Part shown: in pieces, positions 12,001-17,127 of the stretch
Layout: every line of letters begins with the position of its first letter
How positions within the stretch are numbered: the stretch's first letter is position 1
From: Micromonospora rubida
Lineage (GTDB): Bacteria; Actinomycetota; Actinomycetes; Mycobacteriales; Micromonosporaceae
Direction of reading: 5' to 3'
DNA: 64,000 nt
Assembly: GCF_009908295.1 (NCBI RefSeq)
Contig: NZ_JAAALO010000001.1
Coordinates: 992,001-1,056,000, forward strand
Position numbers and translations under genes: made by a program
Notes under the pieces: model-generated
Told to the model about the DNA's origin: nothing
Seen by the model: only the letters and a program-made list of their open reading frames with translations
Databases searched by the model: none

Positions 12001-12554
12001 GCCAGCAGCGCGGAGCCGGGCATGAACAGCATCTGCATCGCCGTGCTGCGCGCCGCGATGCGCACCAGCGTGGAACGCAGCACCGTCTGGATGATGGACC
12101 GCGTCGTCGCCACCCGAGCCGCCGCCGACGCCGGGGAGAAGAACGCCTCGACCGCGGCGATCGCGAGTTCCGCCATCATGAAGCTGAACATGATCAAGGT
12201 CTGGCGCTTGAGGTAGTCCATCTCGACGGCGTAGCCGCGCATCGCCTCGGCGGTCTGGTCCTGAATGCCGGCCACCTGGAGCAGGAAGGCCGGGCTCGTC
12301 GCCACGAACGGCGCGGTCTGGGCGACGAACCGGGCGGCGGTGTTCCCCTCCACCGAGGCGCCCACCGCCCGGATCGTCTGGACCAGATTCGGCCCCAGCA
12401 GGTCGCGGACCCGATCCGCCAGCGCACTCAGGGCAACCGCGTCGCGCAGCAACATCCCGACGTTCGCGCGGGGCAACCGGCTACCGGTGAACACCTCGAG
12501 GGCGCGCATCGTCCCTTCGTCGACCTCAACGATGGGACCGCCGGCCGTGATCAT
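1..12554 (-). CDS. Giant type VII secretion-associated multidomain protein (candidate effector), C-terminus beyond the window
   Basis: The frame opens at ATG 12554 (AAAGGG about 11 nt upstream) and stays open for 4184 codons to the left edge. The first 350 residues are helical with hydrophobic stretches (MFSFMMAELAIAAVEAFF from residue 122), resembling N-terminal regions of WXG100-like exported toxins. Residues 813-824 read HEVLHFLGAVDH, an HExxHxxGxxD zinc motif as in snapalysin, followed by SALM (841-844), a possible Met-turn. Residues 926-1213 look OTU-like: GDGYC (D932, C935) and NHF (N1212, H1213). Two diverged copies of a roughly 200-residue module start near 1288 and 1548. Residues about 1870-3450 are a long beta-rich, Gly/Ser/Thr-rich stretch with no family I recognise. 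No terminal toxin domain is visible. It is the last visible gene of the T7SS locus, 48 nt after the preceding stop. Family knowledge says such proteins are polymorphic effectors; export by this system is inferred. Confidence 0.85.
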   Translation of the reverse strand, partial: MITAGGPIVEVDEGTMRALEVFTGSRLPRANVGMLLRDAVALSALADRVRDLLGPNLVQTIRAVGASVEGNTAARFVAQTAPFVATSPAFLLQVAGIQDQTAEAMRGYAVEMDYLKRQTLIMFSFMMAELAIAAVEAFFSPASAAARVATTRSIIQTVLRSTLVRIAARSTAMQMLFMPGSALLAQLSQMADGIRSGLDWGAIGKQALYGLAVAALSTAAVPLFGKGTAAFGSGLTKLGVKEAWRGPIVGLTTRPAFEISLEVGGGVGASLIVDHKYDTGNAGGDAVSGAVESGTGMAATGLGKGGRRGAQGLGFMPNVPRLQLPGGTAFSSTGQPVLPTARGTSVRSPAPDPAAHLSRGSTLPPGTEGPVPVPITLGPTTTTLGPVPLVSVPSWVAATDIRVDGWQRLQQDLVDRYDTLAAQFAQARQAIAALPVPVETIFTRWLGGPTVATLLTGLDLPRNLLTEQHLAGVRNQAVERIVEAVARSGASPQQIMAALPAEFDRQALRSAAQLAAQFQVDRYFDAGTPVPSAVREAAAQQVRLQVDRGLDAILGTAPLLTPGGSLAPHVQTVVNVVQQATGDLPARVASVPHAPAAGATGTPFGPVTLEQHAAQAAEAARTQFTALAERHDVDPVGGVSSADPVGGGKLAEAFQREWLDGYRSLFAPDAGTTPPPPAVGTVEIDAERWRRTGEAFDVSGSTVTRPPDGGERVAVRYALVPRPDAWVFEVRLHLTGQPDAALDAVRQATREGVQRYLNDPGYRLPSVDVPMRVDVRFVDDPGQAHATVTVGTPASRTDQAHWAQGQPPASYAHEVLHFLGAVDHRAPRPRRGDPTMVDAESALMGHHHPDAELPVTEADLRQIVETLAPHYAGVAGSHGPVHRPAGAASAAQGPSSVAAFWDEGVDTPPGMSGQAAAVSESGPTPMFAVPGDGYCLLYSLIAADPVLVRDVLGTSLTPDLGTFLSDPARVRATVTGLVGSRVPPLSPVGRVTRLLQAHVRHYLDANAGQLPADVLRQRVNFREQVEQDVTRHSREQVLGRLGELGRGHVTDAGFLAPERIRQRYQEARDAAIASGGPHPGAETDVPQRQLDFVNLNGRGFPADELSLEDARAFLTAALVDPERPLDRDELSRVGSAVDGWSANWSAPVGEFLAPLLAHATGSRFTILQTVPSTQAGAPEVRPVAGEGYGPSTGHPVTLYHVALDPGNPSVYNHFNAAVPAETSQPPEVTPTPAVPAPSADALLVAMAATLPKGLRLQRAVGGTLLHDGAAGSGSVSSRVPLPIGSGPVILLDPSVLDPVGLGAALAGLRAQDVTRAVLHWPEGQRVSVGRALEFAGEVLGEKHSAVFSIPRVALSDVPVSHPRIVPLDADGAVTFFGGRPDRYLFLSDVAADTRPTPYGLPELSPGVYRLRDGWVAWEGGTHLWVGPEGLLEAARGALPDAGLLPDSSGVRQDPSVFLGWRGTELPAGVRDQLAGFFAAMPAGAVSRLVTSGVGLDRRAFDLGTVVGLPDGVGLTFVAGGVLAHVGSRPGDDVVGLGWSDLVDVGRPRLVLDGSVADPVAVVEAVRLALGPERAEALQVFLAPAHVPADVGVDVLVDRLRERFGGSVELVLPAAVLGRPAGGVDGLVPVDARGRQTFPAAAHTYRVPVGAAFPLPGPLGLRPTPTGAYGVGRGWTVESRDGVVLFAEAGTNPATLPADALAVESNKVAVVVQSAGGPIPAEVAAVVAELLSGVPVADQDVRVFGNPESVGPDTPAAPVNPSPTAIPDPRTLPLAGLKADLPDVARIEAALRAEATRRGIEVPAKEWDLLRETLFEGYQFMVGQDGHLFALGGMEVRIHLTPEDPQRADNPAGSYDTVAPGASVDDTEEGHPTVEDGRFHANQFTQGNFQVGAHSQTEGSTMRATRLRLDGTFDVPWSAATQFGIKGTATINRSDQKTTHILDAEKGRVIDNREDSTVFSYRPVWLVETRADGLRDNPWTPVELPGRAGDRLVVVVPDHLLTAPTAQVTAELPGDRSIDRYKLPATFSASNMTGLTRLYDRILGELERSGFTGVRSVGDPMRRELHRKLWNLDSHLDEAMNTRYWPAYQRRPLDTMGYRFTLHHEGAAAAVIRVYAQGYESERVSSTSDKAHIEKVRTAIVGHGGEFTLQQSTGLSFSPGATSPLKWLPLGISGRVGATMTSNDGGGFAQPSLNVMVSRYTGMTGGHEVRFSLSADVTTSNSSTDGPTRIDAVDGSAVVQLSEPDAFDHGFGVDADAFRPATDPTTAPAATEQTETVPYQEWRDRLRNTGRHPEDVGGNRLPQHVLEGHGLGQSLVEVDGQLVAQLGTLLKRDLTESGYLIPDDAQPWSGEATDRWTRLAQTVTGYDPTAAVDNLDLVRKMVSTEGLESHFDTLTQDGMSFTLHKWRNGTTRTAKVTVRAVADPERGGFTDEVDANGNSVYYDRMTDEYHVVNLSMGIGIGGQGASGSHGLSGDFGVKLNLPTSVKGLRSIDLFGISGSANVGASERVSRVVNRPELLEYPGRVKLFNLPYRFSYTISYSDADAADVPPTNSLPGTVRAALLDLNSDPSTFSQVDPNDTEADVLAQGVVYHLDTTGLHDAVEGQLGDLVKAGRPMAEPVASLTNLIAVKSHFKEALRGEYGTDSLFESGVITGTNAAVSIKADRIHDTRFVGATVDKYVTGLIELYQAETVNAANSSRGVSLKLPGLSFGGKADGWSPSYSESLATKWGWSSAEELKHAGGQEMIKLAFGRAYAFQSQVDFSVRSAVKHETVSVVESSKARTTAVPDRTMVFLLPEPEALARYASGELPISDVQLADAMGRWARGELVLSGNTVAGLLSRWREDVNQRVATGTADLDAQLALPSVRGWASTLAARHADPEQRGAVLDPRRRERFTRDFGIDLAPDVNPFAKLTLPPYLTRTGERSLGHAGIDEVALFTEPSPDGRPAATKTVLDAVYDQVELVAKDLLGARHDSIPERDAGWSLVWASPEGQVIGALPGGLDSLQATLAGQRANALVNDMLNQHNGVRFYLAYRRGRLLAEIVEVKLSVALEGQPRYTDWVPEYGIENYNMAISAVATILGRSKGLNFTPAGIGFNPAAKPVPLRGSVSFAPQRSRAVKSAAQSTDYQSVYDWSGHYRATTDASITIDVKRLKMAGRPINNFLVDVADALTSLVNEPSPPPEPKKYRAELSFKVPKGLAEAVPMPRSTTPDTRALPPLPGDVYVSGVLADALFPAAGGLMARLLDATANDPAYRSSVALSGLLSRTQVNAILPNVAEGGYLLASHLMNANRPDNRVAMRLYASLHSLEIISKIVNSTGTGRYAKFQATTAAIHGRDRWRANYDGDMSFPPVKLGEESAGPKGAKLTFSTGGNRSAPMSHGTSFEDSRRGENHVKMQGPVYLVRLRGRFKLGAFSHRHYPNPLNPNPELSATGSDTVSTGWLPGDVYVEMFADEVREIQRRMGEVISWDAEGSKPPSAWPAPGPTARSFGLEGLLVRTTPAGMARGPVAGQTIQAGDFDAGQAAAHTALLIRDELGNRYDPVGPIRLTVNTDERARLRYQTVLDWALENLRGLPETQRESAGFTDLVNQRLLVPAAGVPQPAATVHRFEAAVDTIIDQVTRAQLPGSPPLALPDELKMLGQDPVTVARGVAFELDTYLDLVTGTGTYRINPQGWVVQVPADTRVPQTSEQVVGALDPELVRRADAAAIDAAERVRIYEELLARTPLQFEAVNALPSELDERIRRVWERADDGARQWLAQGLPGGESAASSVGRHDSDTADGRAGRARRGLADGLRVGGLRAGWATVGPLPGVPPVLRPGTGVWIAREQGAVAARVQVDGGFLVHDPLGSSTRSLTAEEFHGEFGGAGAVTLVEPDVLTSWLLHDGDWGRSQAFAEANLGVLRADETASELVRERPQPVLSEGQAGGPGPGGRMLDPHQALLEAIRLDQLDRAYRYLAEGSPETRHRLLVAAVSGSVLSPLALRALADLAEAAPLTTPPAAQWSISHDAAMLRAVADILDPTVGPVATFRAVAAAVYPTREQDWMQGWEAVGSQDWEQALDGMVGEVSDQQAKDVALLRDGLGIVVRMDYHHVDTLIEDASRHDAGFAAELEAAAVGLTAADLAARWEDASDGAALIAALSSGPARAGAGASMGLPPDAPHHVLPAMFGALDGWRGIVDWGQSRDFL

Positions 12555-12602
12555 CGTGGCACGTACCCTTTCTGCCGAACGCCGGGAAAGATCCGAGGGA
12601 CC

Positions 12603-12944
12603 TCAGCCGTGCCGGCTGCCGCCGCCCCATCCGCCGGCGATCTCGCTGTTGCCGGACTCGGTCTGCTCACCGATGCGCCGCACCAGATCCAGCTTGTCGC
12701 CCTGCAGACCCACCGACTCACCGAGTTGGACGTAGGCCGGGAGCACGTACTCGGCCATCATCTTCCGCACGGCCTCGCGGACCTGCATCGTGAACTCGTC
12801 GTCGGCGGGCGCGCCGGCGGCCCACCGGCACGCCGCGATGTCCACCAGCGGCGTGAGGGTGTTCTCCAGGTCCGTCCGGAACTGGCCCAGCAGCGGCACC
12901 CGCTGGGCGAGCGCGTCCCCGGAGAACTCGATCGACCCGCTCAT
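12603..12944 (-). CDS. Small T7SS-locus protein, 113 aa
   Basis: This 113-aa protein has no assigned family that I can name with confidence. It is predicted mostly helical, with a charged middle (EFTMQVREAVRKMMAEY) and a glycine-rich tail ending GGWGGGSRHG. That shape, a short helical protein with a flexible tail, resembles the small EspC/WXG-like accessory proteins found in ESX loci. Its ATG overlaps the stop of the YbaB-like gene (ATGA), so the two are translationally coupled, and the giant gene follows after 48 nt. Position suggests a chaperone or co-secreted partner for the giant protein. That role is inference from context. Confidence 0.75.
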   Translation of the reverse strand: MSGSIEFSGDALAQRVPLLGQFRTDLENTLTPLVDIAACRWAAGAPADDEFTMQVREAVRKMMAEYVLPAYVQLGESVGLQGDKLDLVRRIGEQTESGNSEIAGGWGGGSRHG

Positions 12945-13366
12945 GCGGTCCTCCCCGCGCCCGGCGACCCGTCGCCCGCGGCGCTGACCATGCCCACGAT
13001 GCCCTCGATCAGCTCGTCGACCGAGGCCGCCTGGCGCGCGGTGTCGTGCAGTCGGGGCAGATCATCGGTCAGCGCGGCGGTGCTGGCCATCAGCTTGCGC
13101 TGGGCGTCGTCACGCGCCCGCCCGGCGGTCTTCACGATCAGGTCCGCCAGCTCGGCCGGTGCGAGCCGACGGTACGCGTCGCCGTGGAAAGTGAGCTGCT
13201 GAAGCTCACCCTGCCCACCCACGGTCACCGACAGCAGCCGCTCCTTGTCCCGGACGGTGATCTTCGCCTGCTGCACCTGCTGGCGTACGCGATCGGACGC
13301 GGCCTGGACCTGCTCCAGCGCCGACCTCATCTCGGCCAGCAGTTCCTCATCCCCCAGTGATCCCAT
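12941..13366 (-). CDS. YbaB/EbfC-family-like protein, 141 aa
   Basis: The protein matches the layout of the YbaB/EbfC nucleoid-associated family: an N-terminal helix (EMRSALEQVQAASDRVRQQV), a central beta pair (LLSVTVGGQGELQQLTFHG), the conserved acidic helix (LAPAELADLIVKTAGRARDD) and a C-terminal helix. Typical YbaB proteins are about 100-110 aa, so this one has a longer C-terminal extension. The start is supported by AGAGGAGG eight bases before the ATG. Members of the family bind DNA as dimers, but actinobacterial T7SS loci often carry YbaB-like genes beside WXG100 genes, where they may instead act as coiled-coil partners of secreted proteins. It sits between the NPFAN-repeat gene and the coupled 113-aa gene. 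The family call is fairly firm; the role in secretion is unknown. Confidence 0.75.
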   Translation of the reverse strand: MGSLGDEELLAEMRSALEQVQAASDRVRQQVQQAKITVRDKERLLSVTVGGQGELQQLTFHGDAYRRLAPAELADLIVKTAGRARDDAQRKLMASTAALTDDLPRLHDTARQAASVDELIEGIVGMVSAAGDGSPGAGRTA

Positions 13367-13432
13367 CGGGCACCTCCTCTGTAAGCCTCACGCCCGAACC
13401 GGGGCGCCGGGTTCACCCGGCGCCCCGGCTGA

Positions 13433-15895
13433 TCACCGTCCCCGGTACGGGCGGCGTTCGTCCTGCGTCGGGTTCCGCACGTCGCCGGACGTCGGGTACT
13501 CGTCGTCCTCGCCCCGGTTCGGCTTTCCCCGCCGGCCGATCACCGCGGGCGCGCACTCCGGATCGGTCCCCCAGACCCGCTCGTCCTCCTTGAGCCAGGT
13601 GTTGCGCTGGCGCTCCCGGTCCTGGTTGCCCCCCATGCCGGGGCCGCCCATCATTCCGGGCATGAAGGGCATGCCGCCGCCCATCTGCGCGGCCGCGTTC
13701 GATCCGCCGGGCAGGCCGGTGTTCCCGACCGCGCCCGGCACGCCACCCACCCCCTTGCCGATGCCGGCGGTCCCCGCCCCGCCGGGGGCCAGGCCCAGCC
13801 CGGCCTGGCTCAGCCCGCCCGGTGTGCCGGACACGCCGGGCACCGAGGACAGGCCGCCGGTGCCGACCACCAGACCGGGAATGGTCGGGTGTGCCCCCGC
13901 GCCGGGCAGGCTCACGTCTCCGATGACCATGTCCGCACCGGTCTTCGGCGGGAGCGGCGACACGTCCAGGCCGTCGACCTTCGTCGGGAACTTGCTGGTG
14001 TCCACCGGGGACGTCGGCCAGGTCTCCAGCTGCTGCAGGCCCCCCACCGCGTTCGGCAGGTTGAGGTTGGCCCGCTGCGCAGCGGTCAGCGGAGTCTCGT
14101 CCAGCAGCCCGGCCCGCCGTAGCGCGTCGAGCTGCGCCGGGGTGAGCTGACCCAGCATCGGGTTCTCGCCGGCCGGGACCCCGAGGCCGTTACGGCGCAG
14201 GAAATCTGCCTGCTCAGGGGTAAGCGGCACGTTGTCGAGCAGTCCCGCCGAGTCCAGCTGTCGGAGCTGATCCGACGTCAGCCCGCCCAGCGACTGCGGG
14301 GAGGACCCGACACCGCCGCCGTTGGTGAACGGACTCGACGCCTGGAACCCGGCACTGCCCGGAGCGTTGGCGAACGGATTCAGCCCGAAACTCGACGCCC
14401 CACCACCCGGCGTGTTCGCGAACGGATTCAGCCCGAAACTCGACGCCCCACCACCCGGCGTGTTCGCAAACGGATCCAACCCGAAGTTCGCCCCCGCACC
14501 ACTCGGCGTATTCGCATACGGATTGCCGACGTTGGCGAACGGATTACCGACGTTCGCAAACGGGTTACCGACGTTCGCAAACGGATTGCCGACGTTCGCA
14601 AAAGGATTACCGATGTTGGCGAACGGATTGCCGATATTCGCGAACGGATTGCCGATGTTGGCAAACGGATTGCCGATATTCGCGAACGGGTTGTACCCGT
14701 TCGGCCCGGCGGCCTGGTTGGGCATCGGCAGGGGCGGCACCGGATCCGGGGCCGTGACGGTCAGCTGGTTGCGCGCACCCGTGAACGCCGTCACCAGTTT
14801 CGCCGCCTCGGTGAGCACGGGCGCGAAGGTGGTGATGAGGTTGTCGACCCATTTCTGGCGCAGATGCACCTCCAGCCTGTTCCACTCGCCGAGGTTGAAC
14901 GCGTCGAACGGTTGCCAGCCCAGCCATCCCGGCGGGGTCCAGAGCACCGTGGGCTCGTTCGCGTCGCCGTTCTCCTCGAACGTGTACTTGCTCGCGGCGT
15001 CCGAGTACTGGGTGCCGAGGTTCCACGCGTTCGAGGGGTTGTTCCCGCTGTCTCCGTACTGGAGGGTGCTGCCGTTGAACATGGCCGCGATGACCCGGTA
15101 CGGATGCTGCCAGGTGCCGATCGGGGTGATCTGGGACCACGTGCTGGTGGCGGTCAGCAGGGCCTTGACGAACGCCTCGGACGCCGTGACCATCGAGCTC
15201 AGCGCGCCATCCCACCGCTTGTTCTGGGTCTGGATGTCGCTGAGGTAGTGGTTCGCGGTGAGCACTCGGTGGTACCAGGCCGACTCCGCGGAGCCCTTGA
15301 ATTCGGGGCTCTTGATGTTCACCTGCTTGACCTGGGTCGACAGGGTGCCGGAGATGCTCGTGGCGCGGGTGGTCAGGAAGGTCAACACCTGCCGGACGGC
15401 CTGCAGCGAGTCCGGGTCGAACGAAGTGCCCCTCCCCGCCACCTGGGGAATCTCGTTGCGCACCCGCTCCCAGGCGGTGCCCAGGGCGATGACCGGGTTG
15501 GCCGCGCCATTGACCGTCGCGTTCGGATCGTCGGTGTTGCGTTCCTGCCCCTGCTTGTTGTCTCTGTTGGTCACTCCCACCCACACCGTCACGCGGGTGA
15601 TCTTCTTCGTGGCGCCGGCTGAGTCATACCACCGGTAGAAGGTGACCGCGTCCTTGTTGTACTCCGGCGCCCAGCCGCCGGTGTGAGTGAGCGTGGACGA
15701 CTGCGCGATCAGCCAGGACCCGGAGCCCCTGACGGCGGCCGGCCGGAAGGCGCCGTTGATCGCGCTCTTGCCCGCCCCGGACTGGCCGCCTCCGCTGCCG
15801 GAGGATGTGGCCAGGCTGTGCTGTCCGGGCGCGCCGCCGAGCACGAGACCGAGGATGCTCTCCAGGACATCCTCGATCGTACTGATGTTGGTCAT
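13433..15895 (-). CDS. NPFAN-repeat T7SS-locus protein, 820 aa
   Basis: This is an 820-aa protein with no family I recognise. Residues about 1-370 form a folded-looking region rich in Trp, Ser and Thr (for example RFYR-like and WEN-type aromatic patches, SWLIAQSSTLTHTGGW near residue 60). Residues about 400-475 are nine near-perfect heptads of the type NPFANIG/NPFANVG, followed by three 16-residue repeats with NPFANTPGGG. The final third is Gly/Pro/Met-rich and disordered (GGGMPFMPGMMGGPGMGG), ending in charged residues. No signal peptide or membrane segment is evident, so secretion would have to be by T7SS. The ATG lies 2 nt after the stop of the 125-aa gene. PE/PPE-like low-complexity tails are the nearest analogy in ESX loci, but no PE or PPE motif is present. 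Confidence 0.8.
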   Translation of the reverse strand: MTNISTIEDVLESILGLVLGGAPGQHSLATSSGSGGGQSGAGKSAINGAFRPAAVRGSGSWLIAQSSTLTHTGGWAPEYNKDAVTFYRWYDSAGATKKITRVTVWVGVTNRDNKQGQERNTDDPNATVNGAANPVIALGTAWERVRNEIPQVAGRGTSFDPDSLQAVRQVLTFLTTRATSISGTLSTQVKQVNIKSPEFKGSAESAWYHRVLTANHYLSDIQTQNKRWDGALSSMVTASEAFVKALLTATSTWSQITPIGTWQHPYRVIAAMFNGSTLQYGDSGNNPSNAWNLGTQYSDAASKYTFEENGDANEPTVLWTPPGWLGWQPFDAFNLGEWNRLEVHLRQKWVDNLITTFAPVLTEAAKLVTAFTGARNQLTVTAPDPVPPLPMPNQAAGPNGYNPFANIGNPFANIGNPFANIGNPFANIGNPFANVGNPFANVGNPFANVGNPFANVGNPYANTPSGAGANFGLDPFANTPGGGASSFGLNPFANTPGGGASSFGLNPFANAPGSAGFQASSPFTNGGGVGSSPQSLGGLTSDQLRQLDSAGLLDNVPLTPEQADFLRRNGLGVPAGENPMLGQLTPAQLDALRRAGLLDETPLTAAQRANLNLPNAVGGLQQLETWPTSPVDTSKFPTKVDGLDVSPLPPKTGADMVIGDVSLPGAGAHPTIPGLVVGTGGLSSVPGVSGTPGGLSQAGLGLAPGGAGTAGIGKGVGGVPGAVGNTGLPGGSNAAAQMGGGMPFMPGMMGGPGMGGNQDRERQRNTWLKEDERVWGTDPECAPAVIGRRGKPNRGEDDEYPTSGDVRNPTQDERRPYRGR
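14363..14503 (-). repeat. Tandem 48-bp repeats encoding 16-residue NPFANTPGGGASSFGL-type units
   Basis: Directly after the heptads come three 16-residue units built on (N/D)PFANxPGGGASSFGL. Two are nearly identical at nucleotide level over 48 bp (about 14375-14422 and 14423-14470), so this part of the array is a recent duplication. The reading frame is maintained throughout. Confidence 0.85.
14504..14692 (-). repeat. Nine 21-bp tandem repeats encoding NPFAN(I/V)G heptads
   Basis: Nine consecutive 21-bp units lie inside the 820-aa gene. On the coding strand the first four encode NPFANIG, the next four NPFANVG and the last NPYANTP. Synonymous differences (aat/aac, ttc/ttt, gcg/gca/gcc) show the array is diversifying at DNA level while the peptide is kept, which argues for selection on the peptide rather than recent slippage alone. 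Confidence 0.9.
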
Positions 15896-15897
15896 TA

Positions 15898-16275
15898 CTA
15901 TCCCGCCGACTTGGGCATGAAGTACTCGAACTGCTCGGCGCTGAGCGTGCTCAACTGCTCAGTGGCTTCGGAGTCGGCCAGCAGGAACTTGACCCCGTGC
16001 TCCAGCGTGTAGATCTCCCCGCGCGCGCTCTTGATCCGCCCGGCCACCCCCGACCGGACACCGTCGATCGAGGCCACCACGTCCACCGCCTCGGAGAAGT
16101 TCGCCCCTCCGAGCCTCATCACGAACGGCTTGGTCAGGTCGACGTTCGACTCCGGAAGATTACCGTACTTGAAGACCTTGCCGTACAGCTCGTCGATGCT
16201 GTCCACCTGGTCGGAGTAGGTCTTCTGCAGCTTCTTGAGGTATTCCTCGTTGATGACGATCGGATTGTTCTTCAT
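15898..16275 (-). CDS. T7SS-locus protein, 125 aa, WXG-like size
   Basis: This 125-aa protein is predicted helical at both ends (EEYLKKLQKTYSDQVDSIDE and LSTLSAEQFEYF), with a more conserved-looking centre around FVMRLGGANFSEAVDVVASI. It is similar in size to the WXG100/EspC-like substrates of ESX systems but lacks a clear WxG or YxxxD/E motif. The start ATG has a strong GGGAGGAA site 9 bases upstream. It sits between the WXG100 pair and the NPFAN-repeat gene, 2 nt from the latter, so it is likely co-expressed with it as partner or chaperone. I do not recognise the family. Confidence 0.75.
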   Translation of the reverse strand: MKNNPIVINEEYLKKLQKTYSDQVDSIDELYGKVFKYGNLPESNVDLTKPFVMRLGGANFSEAVDVVASIDGVRSGVAGRIKSARGEIYTLEHGVKFLLADSEATEQLSTLSAEQFEYFMPKSAG

Positions 16276-16359
16276 CGCATTTCCTCCCAGCGGAAGTCGC
16301 GGCCCGGTGCCCCGATGCAGGCCGGCGCACCAGACCGCGACGCGTCCGGACGTTGGGGC

Positions 16360-16647
16360 CTAACTGAAGATTGCCGTGCCTCTGTTGTCGCCGTTGACGT
16401 AGGCGTGAATGATTTCCTGGAGGCGCTGCTGGCCAACGCCCAGGGCCGCCTTCATCTCGATCTGGCCCTGGTTCCACTGTGCCTGGGCAGCGGCGTAGGC
16501 CTCGGGCGCCTGGCCGTTGTTGGCCACTGTGAACCGCTGCACCGAGACCTGCAGCGCCTGCAGCGAATCATCCAGCTTGCCGGTCACCGCGACGAGTTCC
16601 TGAACGACCTCCGTCGCCGCGGCGGGATTGATGTTGTAGTTGGCCAT
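16360..16647 (-). CDS. WXG100-family protein with YxxxD tail motif, 95 aa
   Basis: At 95 aa this is the standard size for an ESAT-6-like WXG100 protein: two helices separated by a turn at AQWNQG (a slightly stretched WxG). The C-terminal stretch contains YVNGD, which fits the YxxxD/E type VII export signal that follows the helical hairpin in one partner of a WXG100 heterodimer. A strong AAGGAGG precedes the ATG. Its neighbour upstream (16705-17016) is the likely dimer partner, lacking YxxxD/E. By family knowledge the pair would be secreted through the EccC/EccD machinery encoded just upstream. The WXG100 call is good; being the exported signal-bearing partner is inferred from the motif. Confidence 0.88.
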   Translation of the reverse strand: MANYNINPAAATEVVQELVAVTGKLDDSLQALQVSVQRFTVANNGQAPEAYAAAQAQWNQGQIEMKAALGVGQQRLQEIIHAYVNGDNRGTAIFS

Positions 16648-16704
16648 CCTCGGCCTCCTTCACGTTTCGCTGTCAGATGGGTAGGCGGGTCGGCGGGTCC
16701 GGCG

Positions 16705-17016
16705 TCAGGGCGTGGCCCATCCGCCGGCATACGAGGTGGTGGTGTCCTCGGTCGAGGCCGTCAGGTTCGAGTAGGTCTGCATGTTCTCGTTGAGCAGGTC
16801 GAGGCTCTGCCGGACCCGCTGGAAGCCGGCCATCCACTGGTCGATGGCCTGTAGGAACTTCGGCGCGGCCGCGTCGCTCTGCCACTTCATGAGGAGCTCG
16901 GCGCGCGCGCTCTCGACCGCCGCCGCGATGTTCTTGCACTCGCCCTGGGTGGTGTTGAACTGGCTGACCATGCCGGTGATAGTCGCTTGATCAGCGACAA
17001 TTCCCCCTGCTGCCAT
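16705..17016 (-). CDS. WXG100-family protein, 103 aa
   Basis: The start at 17016 (MAAGGIVADQ) is preferred because AGGGAGAG lies just upstream; an in-frame longer form would begin in a low-quality region. The protein is two helices around MKWQSDAAAP, a degenerate WxG turn (W-Q-S), as in many actinobacterial WXG100 proteins. The C-terminus (TTTSYAGGWATP) lacks YxxxD/E, so it is probably the non-signal partner of the 95-aa protein encoded 57 nt downstream. It follows eccB by about 110 nt, the usual place for esx genes in a T7SS locus. Confidence 0.88.
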   Translation of the reverse strand: MAAGGIVADQATITGMVSQFNTTQGECKNIAAAVESARAELLMKWQSDAAAPKFLQAIDQWMAGFQRVRQSLDLLNENMQTYSNLTASTEDTTTSYAGGWATP

Positions 17017-17127
17017 GCTGCTCTCCCTGTCTGCGCTCCGGCGATGTCCCATCGCCGGTCGGGTGGGTGATGTGTTGTGCGGTGCCCCGGGGGGGCCGGT
17101 GGGATCGGCTTCGTGGAGCTGGCGGCG

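Noticed and set aside
14363..14692. Short regular repeats as a CRISPR array
   Set aside because: The units are contiguous with no spacers and translate to NPFAN repeats in frame.
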